This document shows positions 25,735 to 34,801 of a stretch of 64,000 bases of DNA, piece after piece. Every line of letters starts with the position of its first letter. Position 1 is the first letter of the stretch. Under the pieces are notes generated by a model. It was not told the DNA's origin and ran no database searches. It saw only the letters and a list, made by a program, of their open reading frames with translations. The DNA comes from RBC038 sp041390625 (GTDB taxonomy: Bacteria > Chloroflexota > Dehalococcoidia > UBA2979): assembly GCA_041390625.1 (NCBI GenBank), contig JAWKPM010000005.1, positions 62,001 to 126,000 on the forward strand, in the 5' to 3' direction. A program made the translations under genes and the position numbers.

Positions 25735-27171
25735 ATGTACGACATGCTGATCCGAGGCGGCACGCTCGTCGACCCGGCGCACGGGATCGAGACGCCTCGA
25801 GACGTGGCGATCGCGGATGGGCGAGTCGCGGCTGTCGAGGCGAGCATCGACCCGTCCGAGGCGCGCGACGTCGTCGACGCCTCGGGACTGGTCGTCTCGC
25901 CGGGGATCATCGACTCGCACTGCCACGTCGGCGGGCTCAGTTCGCGGTCGCGGGCGGTGGGGCATCGGATGGTGGCGGAGACGGGCGTCACGACCGTCCT
26001 CGACATGGGCGGGACGATGGAGACGCTCATCGACGGCATCCTCGACCGCGGCGCGGGGCTGAACGTGGCGGGGCTCTTCGTGCACTCGGCGGCGTTCGAC
26101 TTCGAGCATCCCGGCCCCAGTTCGACGGAGATCGAGGCGGCGCTCGCCGCCGAGGTCGAGCAGGGCGCGTTCGGCCTCAAGGTCTCGGGCGGGCACGTCC
26201 CGCTCACCCTCGATGCCACGGCGCGCGCGGTCGAGGTGGCGAACCGCATGGGCGTGTACGTCGCGTTCCACGTCGGGACGACCAGTGCGGGCAGCCGCAT
26301 CACCGGCATGCGCGAGATCCCGGACATCGTGGGGAATCACGGGCGGCTGCACATCGCCCACGTGAACTCGTACTGCCGCGGAATGGATGAGCCGCCCCTC
26401 GACGAGACGATCGAGGCGATGGCGATCCTGCGCAGCCTGCGCGGGCGCGTCGTGTCCGAGTCGTACCTCAGCCCGTTCAACGGCACCGGCGGCCGCTGCG
26501 ACGGCGACGAGGTCGTGGACCACGTCACCCGCAACTGCCTCGAGATGCGGGGCTACCTGCCGACGCGGACCGACATGCGGCGCGCCATCCTCGATGGCTA
26601 CTGCCTCGTGAGCGTCGAGCGCGAGGACCGGGCCGAGCTCGTGAGCGGCCAGGAGGCGGTCGATGCGTGGGAGGCGGCGCGGACGAACGTCGGGGTCTCG
26701 TTCCCGGTGTGTCCGCCGGAGACCGCGCTGGCGATGGCGGTCGCGAAGGAGCCGGACGGCGCGTTCTCGATCGACGCGATCTCGACGGACGGGGGCGGGA
26801 TTCCTCGGAACTTCCTCGTCGACCGTGGGCTGGCACTCGTGCGGTTCGGTGGGCTGAGCCTCAGCGACTACGTGCGCAAGGCGTCGCTCAACCCGGCGCG
26901 GATGATGGGGCTGCCTCGGAAGGGACATCTCGGCGTCGGTGCCGACGCCGACGTGACGCTGCTCGACCTCGAGCGAGGGCTGGCAACGCGGTCGTTCGTC
27001 GCCGGGCGGCCGGTGATGGTCGACGGCGAAGCCGTGGCCTCGGGCGGCACGTTGCTGTGCACGGAGGCGGGTCGGGCCTCCGCTGAGGCGCGCGGCGTCG
27101 CGGTCGAGGTCGTCGACCCTCGAGAGGCCGCGATCTACGGCGGTGGCGTCGAGGCGGCCGCCTCGAGCTAG
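25735..27171 (+). CDS. Amidohydrolase family protein (D-aminoacylase/dihydroorotase-like)
   Basis: This 478-residue protein has an N-terminal beta-sandwich piece (MLIRGGTLVDPAHGIET), then DSHCHVGG with H62 and H64 as metal ligands. A probable carboxylated lysine is K149 in FGLKVSGGH, with further histidines in AFHVG and LHIAHVNS. The C-terminal GHLGVGADADVTLLDLE is typical of this superfamily. The ATG is inside CCTCGATG with GGGGAG upstream. The reaction is hydrolysis of an amide or cyclic amide; the exact substrate is unknown. It follows the redoxin gene closely. Confidence 0.85.
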   Translation: MYDMLIRGGTLVDPAHGIETPRDVAIADGRVAAVEASIDPSEARDVVDASGLVVSPGIIDSHCHVGGLSSRSRAVGHRMVAETGVTTVLDMGGTMETLIDGILDRGAGLNVAGLFVHSAAFDFEHPGPSSTEIEAALAAEVEQGAFGLKVSGGHVPLTLDATARAVEVANRMGVYVAFHVGTTSAGSRITGMREIPDIVGNHGRLHIAHVNSYCRGMDEPPLDETIEAMAILRSLRGRVVSESYLSPFNGTGGRCDGDEVVDHVTRNCLEMRGYLPTRTDMRRAILDGYCLVSVEREDRAELVSGQEAVDAWEAARTNVGVSFPVCPPETALAMAVAKEPDGAFSIDAISTDGGGIPRNFLVDRGLALVRFGGLSLSDYVRKASLNPARMMGLPRKGHLGVGADADVTLLDLERGLATRSFVAGRPVMVDGEAVASGGTLLCTEAGRASAEARGVAVEVVDPREAAIYGGGVEAAASS

Positions 27172-27178
27172 ATTCGCG

Positions 27179-28609
27179 CTACTCGCGCACCTCGAGGCGG
27201 TGGAACAGCACCCCGATCGACTCGAACGAGTCGAGGACGCCGGACGGACCCTCGCGGAAGGTGAGCGTCTCGCCCGCGAGGCGGCCGTCGCTCGCCTTCA
27301 GGACCAGCGGGTCCTCGGTCGGCTCGAGGTGGCATGGCATCGCAGCGCCTCCCGACGCCTCGATGGTGCGCGGCAGGCCGACGCCCGGGCCGAGCAGCGC
27401 GAGGCCATCGTTCAGCCAGACGACACGCCTCGGGCCGCCGTAGCCGGTGTCGCCCGCGGCGCTGGCGTAGAGCCCGATGAAGCGCGCGGCCTCGGGAGTG
27501 GGCGCCGTCGACGGGGCCGGCAGTGGCCGAGGCCGGGCGCGATCGGCCTCGACGAGGCGATCGAGGATCTCGAGGGCGAGCTCGCTCTGGGCGGTGTGGC
27601 CGTCCGAGTTCGTGAGGACGATGACGCCGGTCCTCGATGCAACGTGGAAGACCGTGCGGGAGAGCGACCCGGGATTGCCGCCGCCATGCCCGAGGTAGAC
27701 CGCCTCGCCTCGACGGACCGCGTCCCAGGCAATGCAGCGCCCGCCCGTCCAGTCGTCGTCGAGGTACTGCGGGCGATGCATCTCCTGGATGGAGGTGCCG
27801 GCGAGAATCTGCGCGCCCTTCCGCTCGAGGCCGCGGTCGCGGCGGAACTGGAGGGAGACCCACTTCGCCATGTCCTCGATGGTCGAGTGGAGGCCGCCGG
27901 CCGGGAGGCGGCCGTTGAACGTGAGGTCGCGCGCGGGGCCGGGGCGCCCGCTCGTCGGCGACCAGGCGTACTGGGTGGCACGCCGCCGCTCGCTCGCCTC
28001 CGGCTCGAAGGTGGAATCGAGCATCTCGAGGGGCTCGAGCACCCACTCGCGGACGTACTCGCCGTAGTCGAGGCCGGTGACCCTCGAGACCACTTCGCCC
28101 AGCAGGACGAAGCCGAGGTTGCAGTACTTGTGGGCAGAGTCGGGCGGGATCACGATCGCGCACTCGTTGAGGCGGTCGAGCACCTCGTCGATGGTGGGAC
28201 CGATGCCGGTCGCGTGCCACGTCCCCGGCACCTCGCCGTTGAGGCCGGAGCGGTGCGCGAGCAGGCGGCGCAGCGTGACGTCGCCGACGCGCCCCGCGAT
28301 CTCGCGGACAGCGGCGAACTCGGGCACGTACTCGACGAGCGGGTCGTCGAGGTGGAGTGAGCCTTCGTCGCGGAGCTGCATGATCGCCATCGCGGTGACG
28401 GGCTTCGTGTTCGAGTCGACGCGGAAGATCGTGCGCTCGTCGGGCGGGCGGGCGTCCTCGAAGTCGGCGTGGCCGTAGCCACTGCTCCACGCGAGCTGCT
28501 GGTCGCGCACGATGCCGACCGAGGCGCCGACGACGCGCTGGTCGGCCATGCGCTGGGTGATCAGCTCGTCGAGTCCGGGCGCGACGGCCTCGATGACCGG
28601 GTCGCTCAT
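27179..28609 (-). CDS. Serine hydrolase, class C beta-lactamase family
   Basis: This 476-residue protein has the SxxK nucleophile motif S66-NT-K69, the YxN motif as Y162-C-N164 and a late HGG in LGHGGGNPGS. These are the three elements of class C beta-lactamases, DD-peptidases and EstB-type esterases. The C-terminal 130 residues form an extra domain after the hydrolase. No signal peptide is seen from the chosen start, which has GGGAGG upstream at 28609, so a cytoplasmic esterase or peptidase is more likely than a beta-lactamase. Confidence 0.85.
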   Translation of the reverse strand: MSDPVIEAVAPGLDELITQRMADQRVVGASVGIVRDQQLAWSSGYGHADFEDARPPDERTIFRVDSNTKPVTAMAIMQLRDEGSLHLDDPLVEYVPEFAAVREIAGRVGDVTLRRLLAHRSGLNGEVPGTWHATGIGPTIDEVLDRLNECAIVIPPDSAHKYCNLGFVLLGEVVSRVTGLDYGEYVREWVLEPLEMLDSTFEPEASERRRATQYAWSPTSGRPGPARDLTFNGRLPAGGLHSTIEDMAKWVSLQFRRDRGLERKGAQILAGTSIQEMHRPQYLDDDWTGGRCIAWDAVRRGEAVYLGHGGGNPGSLSRTVFHVASRTGVIVLTNSDGHTAQSELALEILDRLVEADRARPRPLPAPSTAPTPEAARFIGLYASAAGDTGYGGPRRVVWLNDGLALLGPGVGLPRTIEASGGAAMPCHLEPTEDPLVLKASDGRLAGETLTFREGPSGVLDSFESIGVLFHRLEVRE

Positions 28610-28793
28610 GACAGCCTCCCTCGCCGCTCCTCGATGTCGGCCTCGATTCAGACCTCGATGCGGGCCGCCGCACTGTACCGCGACAAGTCGGGGCATCGGC
28701 CTCGGACCGGCGCCTTCGATGACGTTGGTGATGCCTCGACGTCTCGTGTATGGTGCGCGCGATCGGCCGAGCCGCCGCTCGTCGGAGTCGCCG

Positions 28794-30356
28794 ATGGCGC
28801 ACGCACCACCCCGAGGCCCGTCCGCGCCCACCGAGGCGCCGCCTGCGCGGCTGCCGCTGCCCACCTCGATCTTCGGGCGCCCGATCTTCTACGGCTGGTA
28901 CATCGTGGCGGTCGCCTTCGTGGCCGCGATGATGTCGTCGGGCATCAACGCCTACTCACTCGGCATCTTCCTCAAGCCCATGACGGAGGAGCTCGGCTGG
29001 TCGCGAACCGACATCTCCCTCGGTCAGACGCTCTCGACCGGGATCATGGGCATCCTCGGCCTGTTCATCGGCGGCACGCTGGACCGTCGAGGCGGGCGCG
29101 CGCTGATGGTCATCGGCGCGGTTGCGGCGGGCGCCGGATTCGCACTGCTCGGCCAGGTGCAGACGCTGTGGCAGTACTACGTCGTGAAGGCCGGCATCAT
29201 CACCATCGGGATGGCCGGCATGGGCGCGATGGTCACGAACGTCGCCGTCTCCAACTGGTTCGTGATGCGTCGAGGGCGCGCGATCGCGATCTCGGCGATG
29301 GGCACCTCGGTGGCGGCGCTCATCCTGCCGTCGGTGGCCGGCTGGATGATCGACTCGTTCGGGTGGCGCACGGCGTGGGCCGTCATCGGCGTCACGATCT
29401 GGGTGCTGCTGATCCCGCCGGCGTGGCTCGTCATGCGACGACGGCCCGAGGACTTCGGCCTCGAGCCGGACGGCGGCGCCTCGGTGGGGCGCTCGGCGAA
29501 GCGCGAGAACGTGCAGCAGCGTGCCCGCGACCAGGCGGTCTGGACGCGGCGGCAGGCGATGCGCACGCCGGCGCTGTGGCTGCTGATCCTCACGTTCGGC
29601 GTAGGCAGCATGGGTTTCGGCGCGATGCTGCTGCACCTCATCCCCTACCTCACGGACACGGGCTTCACGCGCGCCGAGGCAGCGGCCGGCTTCTCGATGA
29701 TCGGGCTCGCCGGCCTGATCTCGAAGCCGTTGTGGGGCCTGCTCGTCGAGCGCATCTCCTCGAAGTACGCCGCGGCGCTGATGTTCCTCATCCTCGGCGC
29801 GGGGATCGCGCTGATTCTCGCGGCGACCTCGGTGCCGGCGATGTACGCCTCGATCTTCACGCTCGGCATCGGCGTGGGCGGGATCCTCACCGTGCAGGAG
29901 ACGGTGTGGGCCGACTACTTCGGGCGGATGACCCTCGGGACGGTGCGCTCGATCGGGCGGCCGTTCACAATCGTCTCGAGCGCGGGCGGGCCGGTCTTCG
30001 CGGGAGCGGCGTACGACATTGGCGGGTCGTACGAGATCGCGTTCCTCACCTTCGTCGCGACATACATCATCGCAGCCGGGCTCATCCTCGTGACGCGCGA
30101 GCCGGTGCCGCCGGGCATCGAGGCGGCGAGTGCGCCTCCGATGCCGATGCCGGTCATCCCGCTGGTGACGGCATCGAACGGCGTGACCGCCTCGAATGGC
30201 GGCTCGCAGAACGGGCACTCGATGAGTGTCGCGACCTCGAACGGCCTGTCGAGCAACGGAACCTCGAAGGGCGCGACCCGGCCTCGGCGGCGGCCGCTGC
30301 GAGACTACATGCGGGAGGAGCCGGTCGGGCACGACTACATGCGCGCGGAGCACTGA
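28794..30356 (+). CDS. MFS transporter with repetitive C-terminal tail
   Basis: This 520-residue transporter has about twelve membrane segments and resembles the oxalate/formate antiporter-like MFS group (FYGWYIVAVAFVAAMMSSG at the start). After the last helix, about 75 cytoplasmic residues form an odd tail. SNG recurs several times, a basic RPRRRPL follows, and the end contains two DYMR motifs (DYMREEPVGHDYMRAEH). The tail is unlike ordinary MFS proteins and could bind a partner. A GGAG site precedes the ATG at 28794; the longer open frame upstream reads as random sequence. The substrate is unknown. Confidence 0.85.
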   Translation: MAHAPPRGPSAPTEAPPARLPLPTSIFGRPIFYGWYIVAVAFVAAMMSSGINAYSLGIFLKPMTEELGWSRTDISLGQTLSTGIMGILGLFIGGTLDRRGGRALMVIGAVAAGAGFALLGQVQTLWQYYVVKAGIITIGMAGMGAMVTNVAVSNWFVMRRGRAIAISAMGTSVAALILPSVAGWMIDSFGWRTAWAVIGVTIWVLLIPPAWLVMRRRPEDFGLEPDGGASVGRSAKRENVQQRARDQAVWTRRQAMRTPALWLLILTFGVGSMGFGAMLLHLIPYLTDTGFTRAEAAAGFSMIGLAGLISKPLWGLLVERISSKYAAALMFLILGAGIALILAATSVPAMYASIFTLGIGVGGILTVQETVWADYFGRMTLGTVRSIGRPFTIVSSAGGPVFAGAAYDIGGSYEIAFLTFVATYIIAAGLILVTREPVPPGIEAASAPPMPMPVIPLVTASNGVTASNGGSQNGHSMSVATSNGLSSNGTSKGATRPRRRPLRDYMREEPVGHDYMRAEH

Positions 30357-30362
30357 GCCGGG

Positions 30363-31961
30363 CTACGAGGCGGGACGGAACGCGATCAGTCGCGGGCGGG
30401 GGCCGAGGCCGATCGGCCAGATGAGCGTGTCGCCCTCGATGGCGGGCCAGGCGTTGATGCCGCCCCCGGCCTCGTAGGTCCACAGCAGCTCACCGTCGGT
30501 CTGGCGGAAGGCGTAGATGGTGCCGTCGTAGGTCGCGGTGAACACGAGGTCACCGATGGCCGTCGCGCCGCCGAAGTTCGGACGATCGAAGGTGCGCTGC
30601 CACACCACGCGCCCCGACGCCACATCGAGCACGACGAGCTCCCCCGACCCACCCGAGAATCCCGAGGACGTCGCGGCGTTCAGGAGCGCACTCGAGCCGT
30701 CGGCGGCGCCGTGGCCGGTGGCCGAGTGGTACGTCGGAATGTTCACGACCGGGACGAAGACGAGCCCGTTCGCGACGGCCATCGGCGTCTCCACGCCGCC
30801 ATAGATGCCGGGATAGACCTCGATGAGCTGCCCGAGCGGAAGCTCCTCGAGGTTATCGTTCAGGTGGCGTCCGACCGCCGTCTGCCACAGCACCTCGCCA
30901 CTGTCGGCATCGAGGGCGTAGACACGCCCGACCTTGCCGGCGGCGATGACGACATCTCGAGGCCCGTCGGCGCGTGGGATCGAGGCGAGCACGGGCGAGA
31001 GCTGGAGGTCGTGGTCGAAGAGATCGTGCTCGACGGCCTGGAAGTACCACTCGAGCTCGCCACTCTCGGCATCGAGCGCCACGAGCGAGCTCGTGTAGAG
31101 GTTCGGGCCGGGGCGACTGGTCGCATTCGGAAAGTCGCGCGTGCCCGGGTAGGGGCCCGGGTTGCCGGTCCCAAGCATGACGAGGCCGCGTTCCTCATCG
31201 ATGGCGGGCGGGTACCAGACGCCGCCACCGGCGTTGAGGGTGGGGTCGCCCCAGAAGCCGTCTTCGACGACCTGGAAGACCCATCGGATGGCGCCACTGG
31301 CGGCATCGAGGGCATAGAGCTTGCCGCTGTTGCCGCCCACGAGAGAGAACGCGCCGACGCCGACGTAGACAGTGTCGCCCGCCACCGACGGCTGAAACCC
31401 GTCGCGGTCGAGGTCGATCGACCACAGCTCCTCGCCGCTGGCGGCATCGAGCGCCTCAAAGCGCGCGACGCCGACCGAACTGAAGACGCGGCCGTCCGCC
31501 ACCGCGGGTCCATTTGGCCCCGAAATGGGGACGCCGTTCACGTGGGTCCAGAGAGTGGTCCCGTCCTCGAGATCGACGGCGTAGACGTTGCTCGCGAGGT
31601 CCTGGGCGTAGACGACGCCATCGACGACGACCGGCGCGCCCGCCGCGGCTCCGTAGGGCCCGACGCCACGAAGGGAGTGCTCCCAAGCGACCTCGAGAGC
31701 GGCGACGTTCGACCTGTCGATGCCGCCGACGCGGGCGCGCGTGTTGCGGAGATCGCCATTGGCGGTGGACCAATCGACGGCCTCAGCGGCGGGGTCGGGC
31801 GTCGACGTCGCGATCGCCTCGATGGGGGTGGCGGCCTCGATGGCCGCGCCGACGTCGTGGGGCTGCTTCCCGAGGCCGACGAGGTCCTCGTCGGAGCACG
31901 CGGCGCCCAGCGCCAGCGCGACCGCCAGCAGGAGCGGGAGGACCGCCGTCCCTCGCGGCAT
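30363..31961 (-). CDS. Exported PQQ-binding-like beta-propeller protein
   Basis: This 532-residue protein has an N-terminal signal peptide with a possible lipid-attachment cysteine (ALGAACSDED). Repeated propeller blades such as GKLYALDAASGAIRW and GRVYALDADSGEVLW follow. Motifs like WYPPAIDEERGLVMLGTGNPGP match PQQ-dependent dehydrogenases, though length and missing cytochrome features leave open a purely structural BamB-like role. It would act outside the membrane. The ATG at 31961 has GGAG upstream; a further methionine ten codons earlier lacks one. It is convergent with the MFS gene, six bases apart. Confidence 0.8.
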   Translation of the reverse strand: MPRGTAVLPLLLAVALALGAACSDEDLVGLGKQPHDVGAAIEAATPIEAIATSTPDPAAEAVDWSTANGDLRNTRARVGGIDRSNVAALEVAWEHSLRGVGPYGAAAGAPVVVDGVVYAQDLASNVYAVDLEDGTTLWTHVNGVPISGPNGPAVADGRVFSSVGVARFEALDAASGEELWSIDLDRDGFQPSVAGDTVYVGVGAFSLVGGNSGKLYALDAASGAIRWVFQVVEDGFWGDPTLNAGGGVWYPPAIDEERGLVMLGTGNPGPYPGTRDFPNATSRPGPNLYTSSLVALDAESGELEWYFQAVEHDLFDHDLQLSPVLASIPRADGPRDVVIAAGKVGRVYALDADSGEVLWQTAVGRHLNDNLEELPLGQLIEVYPGIYGGVETPMAVANGLVFVPVVNIPTYHSATGHGAADGSSALLNAATSSGFSGGSGELVVLDVASGRVVWQRTFDRPNFGGATAIGDLVFTATYDGTIYAFRQTDGELLWTYEAGGGINAWPAIEGDTLIWPIGLGPRPRLIAFRPAS

Positions 31962-32094
31962 ACGCGTACTCCGAGTGGGTAAGGGTCGCACCTCGAATCA
32001 GCGTACCCGCCCGAGGACGGCGCGACGACCAGGCGCTTTGGGTGGATCGACTACCGTGCCCGCCGTACCCCTTGATGACGGACGGAGGTGCGGC

Positions 32095-32424
32095 ATGACC
32101 GACCCCACGAGCCAGGGCAACGCGGCGACGTTCACCCAGTTGATCACGATGGAGATCAAGCCCGAGGAGGAACAGCGCTTCCTCGAGACGGCGCATCGAG
32201 GCGTGGAGCTGGTCCAGGCGAACGAGCCGGGCGTTGTGCTGTACGTGCTGACTCGACACCCCGACCGCCCCCACACGTTCGTGTGGCTGGAGCGGTACGA
32301 GAACGAGGCGGCACGCGAGCGCCACGGCTCGATGGAGTACATGCCGGGGCTGCTGACCGTGGTGCGGCAGTGCCTCGCGAGCCCGCCGGAGCGCCTCGTC
32401 CTCGAGCAGGTCGAGCCCGCGTAG
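32095..32424 (+). CDS. ABM-family putative quinol monooxygenase
   Basis: This 109-residue protein has the antibiotic-biosynthesis-monooxygenase (dimeric alpha/beta barrel) pattern: FTQLITMEIKPEEEQRFLE at the start and TFVWLERYENEAARERH in the second half. Such small proteins oxidise quinols or act as heme or ring-modifying monooxygenases without cofactors. GGAGGTG sits just upstream of the ATG at 32095. It is divergent from the propeller gene (133 bases between) and followed by a GNAT gene. The role is only inferred. Confidence 0.75.
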   Translation: MTDPTSQGNAATFTQLITMEIKPEEEQRFLETAHRGVELVQANEPGVVLYVLTRHPDRPHTFVWLERYENEAARERHGSMEYMPGLLTVVRQCLASPPERLVLEQVEPA

Positions 32425-32461
32425 CTGCCTCGAGGCCTCGCGTGCGCGAGTCCGACAGCCA

Positions 32462-33643
32462 GTGGTGCGCTACCGTGATGACGTGAGCAACTCCACGAGC
32501 ACGCGCCTCGACGACAGCCTGCTCGGCGCCGCGACCCTCGACACCGGGACCTCGGTTCGCGTCGTGCGGGCAGACGCCCTCGATGAGCGTGAGCGCGGCG
32601 AGGCCGCCGCCTTGCTGACCGCGGGCGAGGAGCGATGGCCCGCCCTTGAGGTGGCGGTCACGGCGGAGGAGCACCTTCGCTGGCGCCTCGAAAGCCCGTA
32701 CGGGGAGCACCCGGGCTACGTCACGCTCGTCCGTCGCGACGAGGGACTCACAAACCTCGAGTGGTTCACGTTCCGGTCTTTCCTCGTCAACGGGCGGGGC
32801 GCGGTTGGCGCCGGGCCCGGCGAGTCGGCCGGCCGCGCGAGCCTCGATGCAGGCGACCGCGCACAGCTTCGCAACCTGCGTGACCTCATCGATGGGCAGT
32901 TCGACGCGCAGATGCGGTTCCATGCCACCGCCTCGAGCGCATGGGCGGAGCTGCAGGGTCGCGCCTTCGAGCTCGGCAACCGGGTCGTCACGCGCACCCA
33001 CGTCCTCGACCGGCACCGCTACGCCCTCGAGCGGACCGAGCACGACTCGACACCGCTGCCGGCACGGGTCATCGAGGCGTCGCTGCTCTGGCCTCGGGCG
33101 ATCGCGGCCGTGGCCGGGCGCACAGCCGTCGTCGCGAGCGACCTCGAGATCGTGGCGGTCGACCGCTTCGACGAGCGCATCGACGAGTTCTTCGTGCAGG
33201 CGGCGCGGCCGTTCGCGCTCATCGGCGTGCGCGACGCGCCGTACCTCAACTGGCGCTACTGCGACGAGCGGGCGGGCCGGTTCGTGCGACTGGTGGCGAC
33301 CGAGGAGGGAGCGACGGCCGGCTACGCCGTCGTGCGGCTCGCACACGACCACGCCTACCTCGCCGACCTACTCACGCTGCCCGGCCGGTCCGACATCGTT
33401 GCAGCGCTGCTGCGCCAGGTCCTCGAGGCGGGACGTGCCGAGGGCGCCATGGCGATCGAGGCGTGGCTGCCTTCGACGCATCCGGACACCGATACATACA
33501 AGCGCCTCGGGTTCTTCTCCGAGCACAGCGGCCCGGTGGTCACGGTGAACGTGCACGGTCGCGGCGAGCCGAGCGCCCTCGACTTCCTGCGAGCGCCCGA
33601 CGCCTCGATTCACCTCACGCTCGGCGACAGCGACCGGGCCTAG
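32462..33643 (+). CDS. Large GNAT-fold acetyltransferase-like protein
   Basis: This protein of about 393 residues has a C-terminal acyltransferase-like half. RDAPYLNWRYCDERAGRFVRL, then AGYAVVRL and a late KRLGFFSEH block, resemble GNAT or FemAB-type enzymes. The N-terminal half has another GNAT-like segment and an acidic linker, so it may contain two weakly similar domains. No clear acetyl-CoA P-loop is seen, and the substrate is unknown. The start is uncertain: GTG at 32462 or GTG at 32483, neither with a strong ribosome site. The PLP enzyme gene follows after 14 bases. Confidence 0.6.
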   Translation: MVRYRDDVSNSTSTRLDDSLLGAATLDTGTSVRVVRADALDERERGEAAALLTAGEERWPALEVAVTAEEHLRWRLESPYGEHPGYVTLVRRDEGLTNLEWFTFRSFLVNGRGAVGAGPGESAGRASLDAGDRAQLRNLRDLIDGQFDAQMRFHATASSAWAELQGRAFELGNRVVTRTHVLDRHRYALERTEHDSTPLPARVIEASLLWPRAIAAVAGRTAVVASDLEIVAVDRFDERIDEFFVQAARPFALIGVRDAPYLNWRYCDERAGRFVRLVATEEGATAGYAVVRLAHDHAYLADLLTLPGRSDIVAALLRQVLEAGRAEGAMAIEAWLPSTHPDTDTYKRLGFFSEHSGPVVTVNVHGRGEPSALDFLRAPDASIHLTLGDSDRA

Positions 33644-33657
33644 CGACGGGGCTCGAT

Positions 33658-34779
33658 ATGACGACCGCAGCCACCCACGAGGCCGTTGGACGTCGCATCG
33701 AGGAGCTCGACACACCGGCGCTGTTCGTCGACCTCGATGCGCTCGAGGCCAACGCCTCGATGATGGCCGGCGCTTGCCGCGCGAACGGCATCGACTGGCG
33801 GCCTCACGTGAAGGCGAGCAAGGCGCCGGAACTCGCGAAACGCCTGCTGGCCGCGGGCGCGGTCGGCGTCACCTGCGCCAAGGTCTCCGAGGCCGAGGTG
33901 ATGGCCGACGGCGGTATCACGGACATCCTGATCGCCAACGAGGTCGTCGGCGCGACCAAGATCGCGCGGCTCGTCGCGCTCGCCGGGCGCGCGCGCCTGT
34001 GCGTCGCCGCCGACGACACGCGCAACCTCGAGGAGCTGTCGGCGGCAGCCACGGCGGCCGGGGTGAACCTCGACGTGCTCGTCGACGTCGATGTCGGGAT
34101 GGGACGTTGCGGCGTAACGCCGGAGGAGGCGCCCGCCCTCGCACAGCGCGTCCTCGACCTGCCGGGGCTCAGCCTGCGCGGCCTGATGGGGTACGAAGGC
34201 CACGTGCAGGGCATTCGCGACCTCGAGGAGAAGGAGGCGCGCTCTGAGGAGTCCGCCTCGATGCTCGCGGAGGCGAAGCGCCTCGTGGAGGCCGTCGGCA
34301 TCCCCGTCGAGTGCACGAGCGGCGGCGGCACCGGGAACTACTGGATCGCCTCGACGCTCGGCGCGCTCACGGAGCTTCAGGCCGGCGGTGGCGTGCTGAT
34401 GGACCAGACGTACGGCCTCTACGGCGTGCCGGGGCACCGACAGGCACTGTTTCTCGAGATCCAGGTGATCAGCGCGCCGCGCCTCGGACAGGCGATCGGC
34501 GACGCGGGCTGGAAGGCCTCGGGGCGACACACGGGGCTGCCGGCGGTCTGGGACTCAGACCTCGCGCAACTCGATTCGAGCATCGAGGTGACGGGGCTGA
34601 GCGCCGAGCACACGCACCTGCGCCTCGCCGAGGGCGTGACGCTCGAGCCGGGGCAGCGGCTGCTCCTCGTGCCGCACTACTCGGACTCGACGGTGCTCCT
34701 GCATCGGACGATGTATGCGGTACGGAACGGCGTCGTCGAGGACGTGTGGCCGATCAGCGGCGCGGGGATGCTGCAGTAG
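33658..34779 (+). CDS. DSD1-family PLP-dependent enzyme (D-threonine aldolase/D-serine dehydratase-like)
   Basis: This 373-residue enzyme has the alanine-racemase fold, with the PLP lysine K52 in RPHVKASKAPELA. The pattern matches the family of D-threonine aldolase and eukaryotic-type D-serine dehydratase. TSGGGTGNYW in the middle and QTYGLYG are further family blocks. The usual C-terminal metal-binding HxC appears here as PHYSDSTV, without the cysteine, so metal use may differ. The ATG is at 33658, 14 bases after the GNAT stop. It probably acts on a D-amino acid. Confidence 0.82.
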   Translation: MTTAATHEAVGRRIEELDTPALFVDLDALEANASMMAGACRANGIDWRPHVKASKAPELAKRLLAAGAVGVTCAKVSEAEVMADGGITDILIANEVVGATKIARLVALAGRARLCVAADDTRNLEELSAAATAAGVNLDVLVDVDVGMGRCGVTPEEAPALAQRVLDLPGLSLRGLMGYEGHVQGIRDLEEKEARSEESASMLAEAKRLVEAVGIPVECTSGGGTGNYWIASTLGALTELQAGGGVLMDQTYGLYGVPGHRQALFLEIQVISAPRLGQAIGDAGWKASGRHTGLPAVWDSDLAQLDSSIEVTGLSAEHTHLRLAEGVTLEPGQRLLLVPHYSDSTVLLHRTMYAVRNGVVEDVWPISGAGMLQ

Positions 34780-34801
34780 CAACCGGCCTCGAACGCCCGC
34801 G

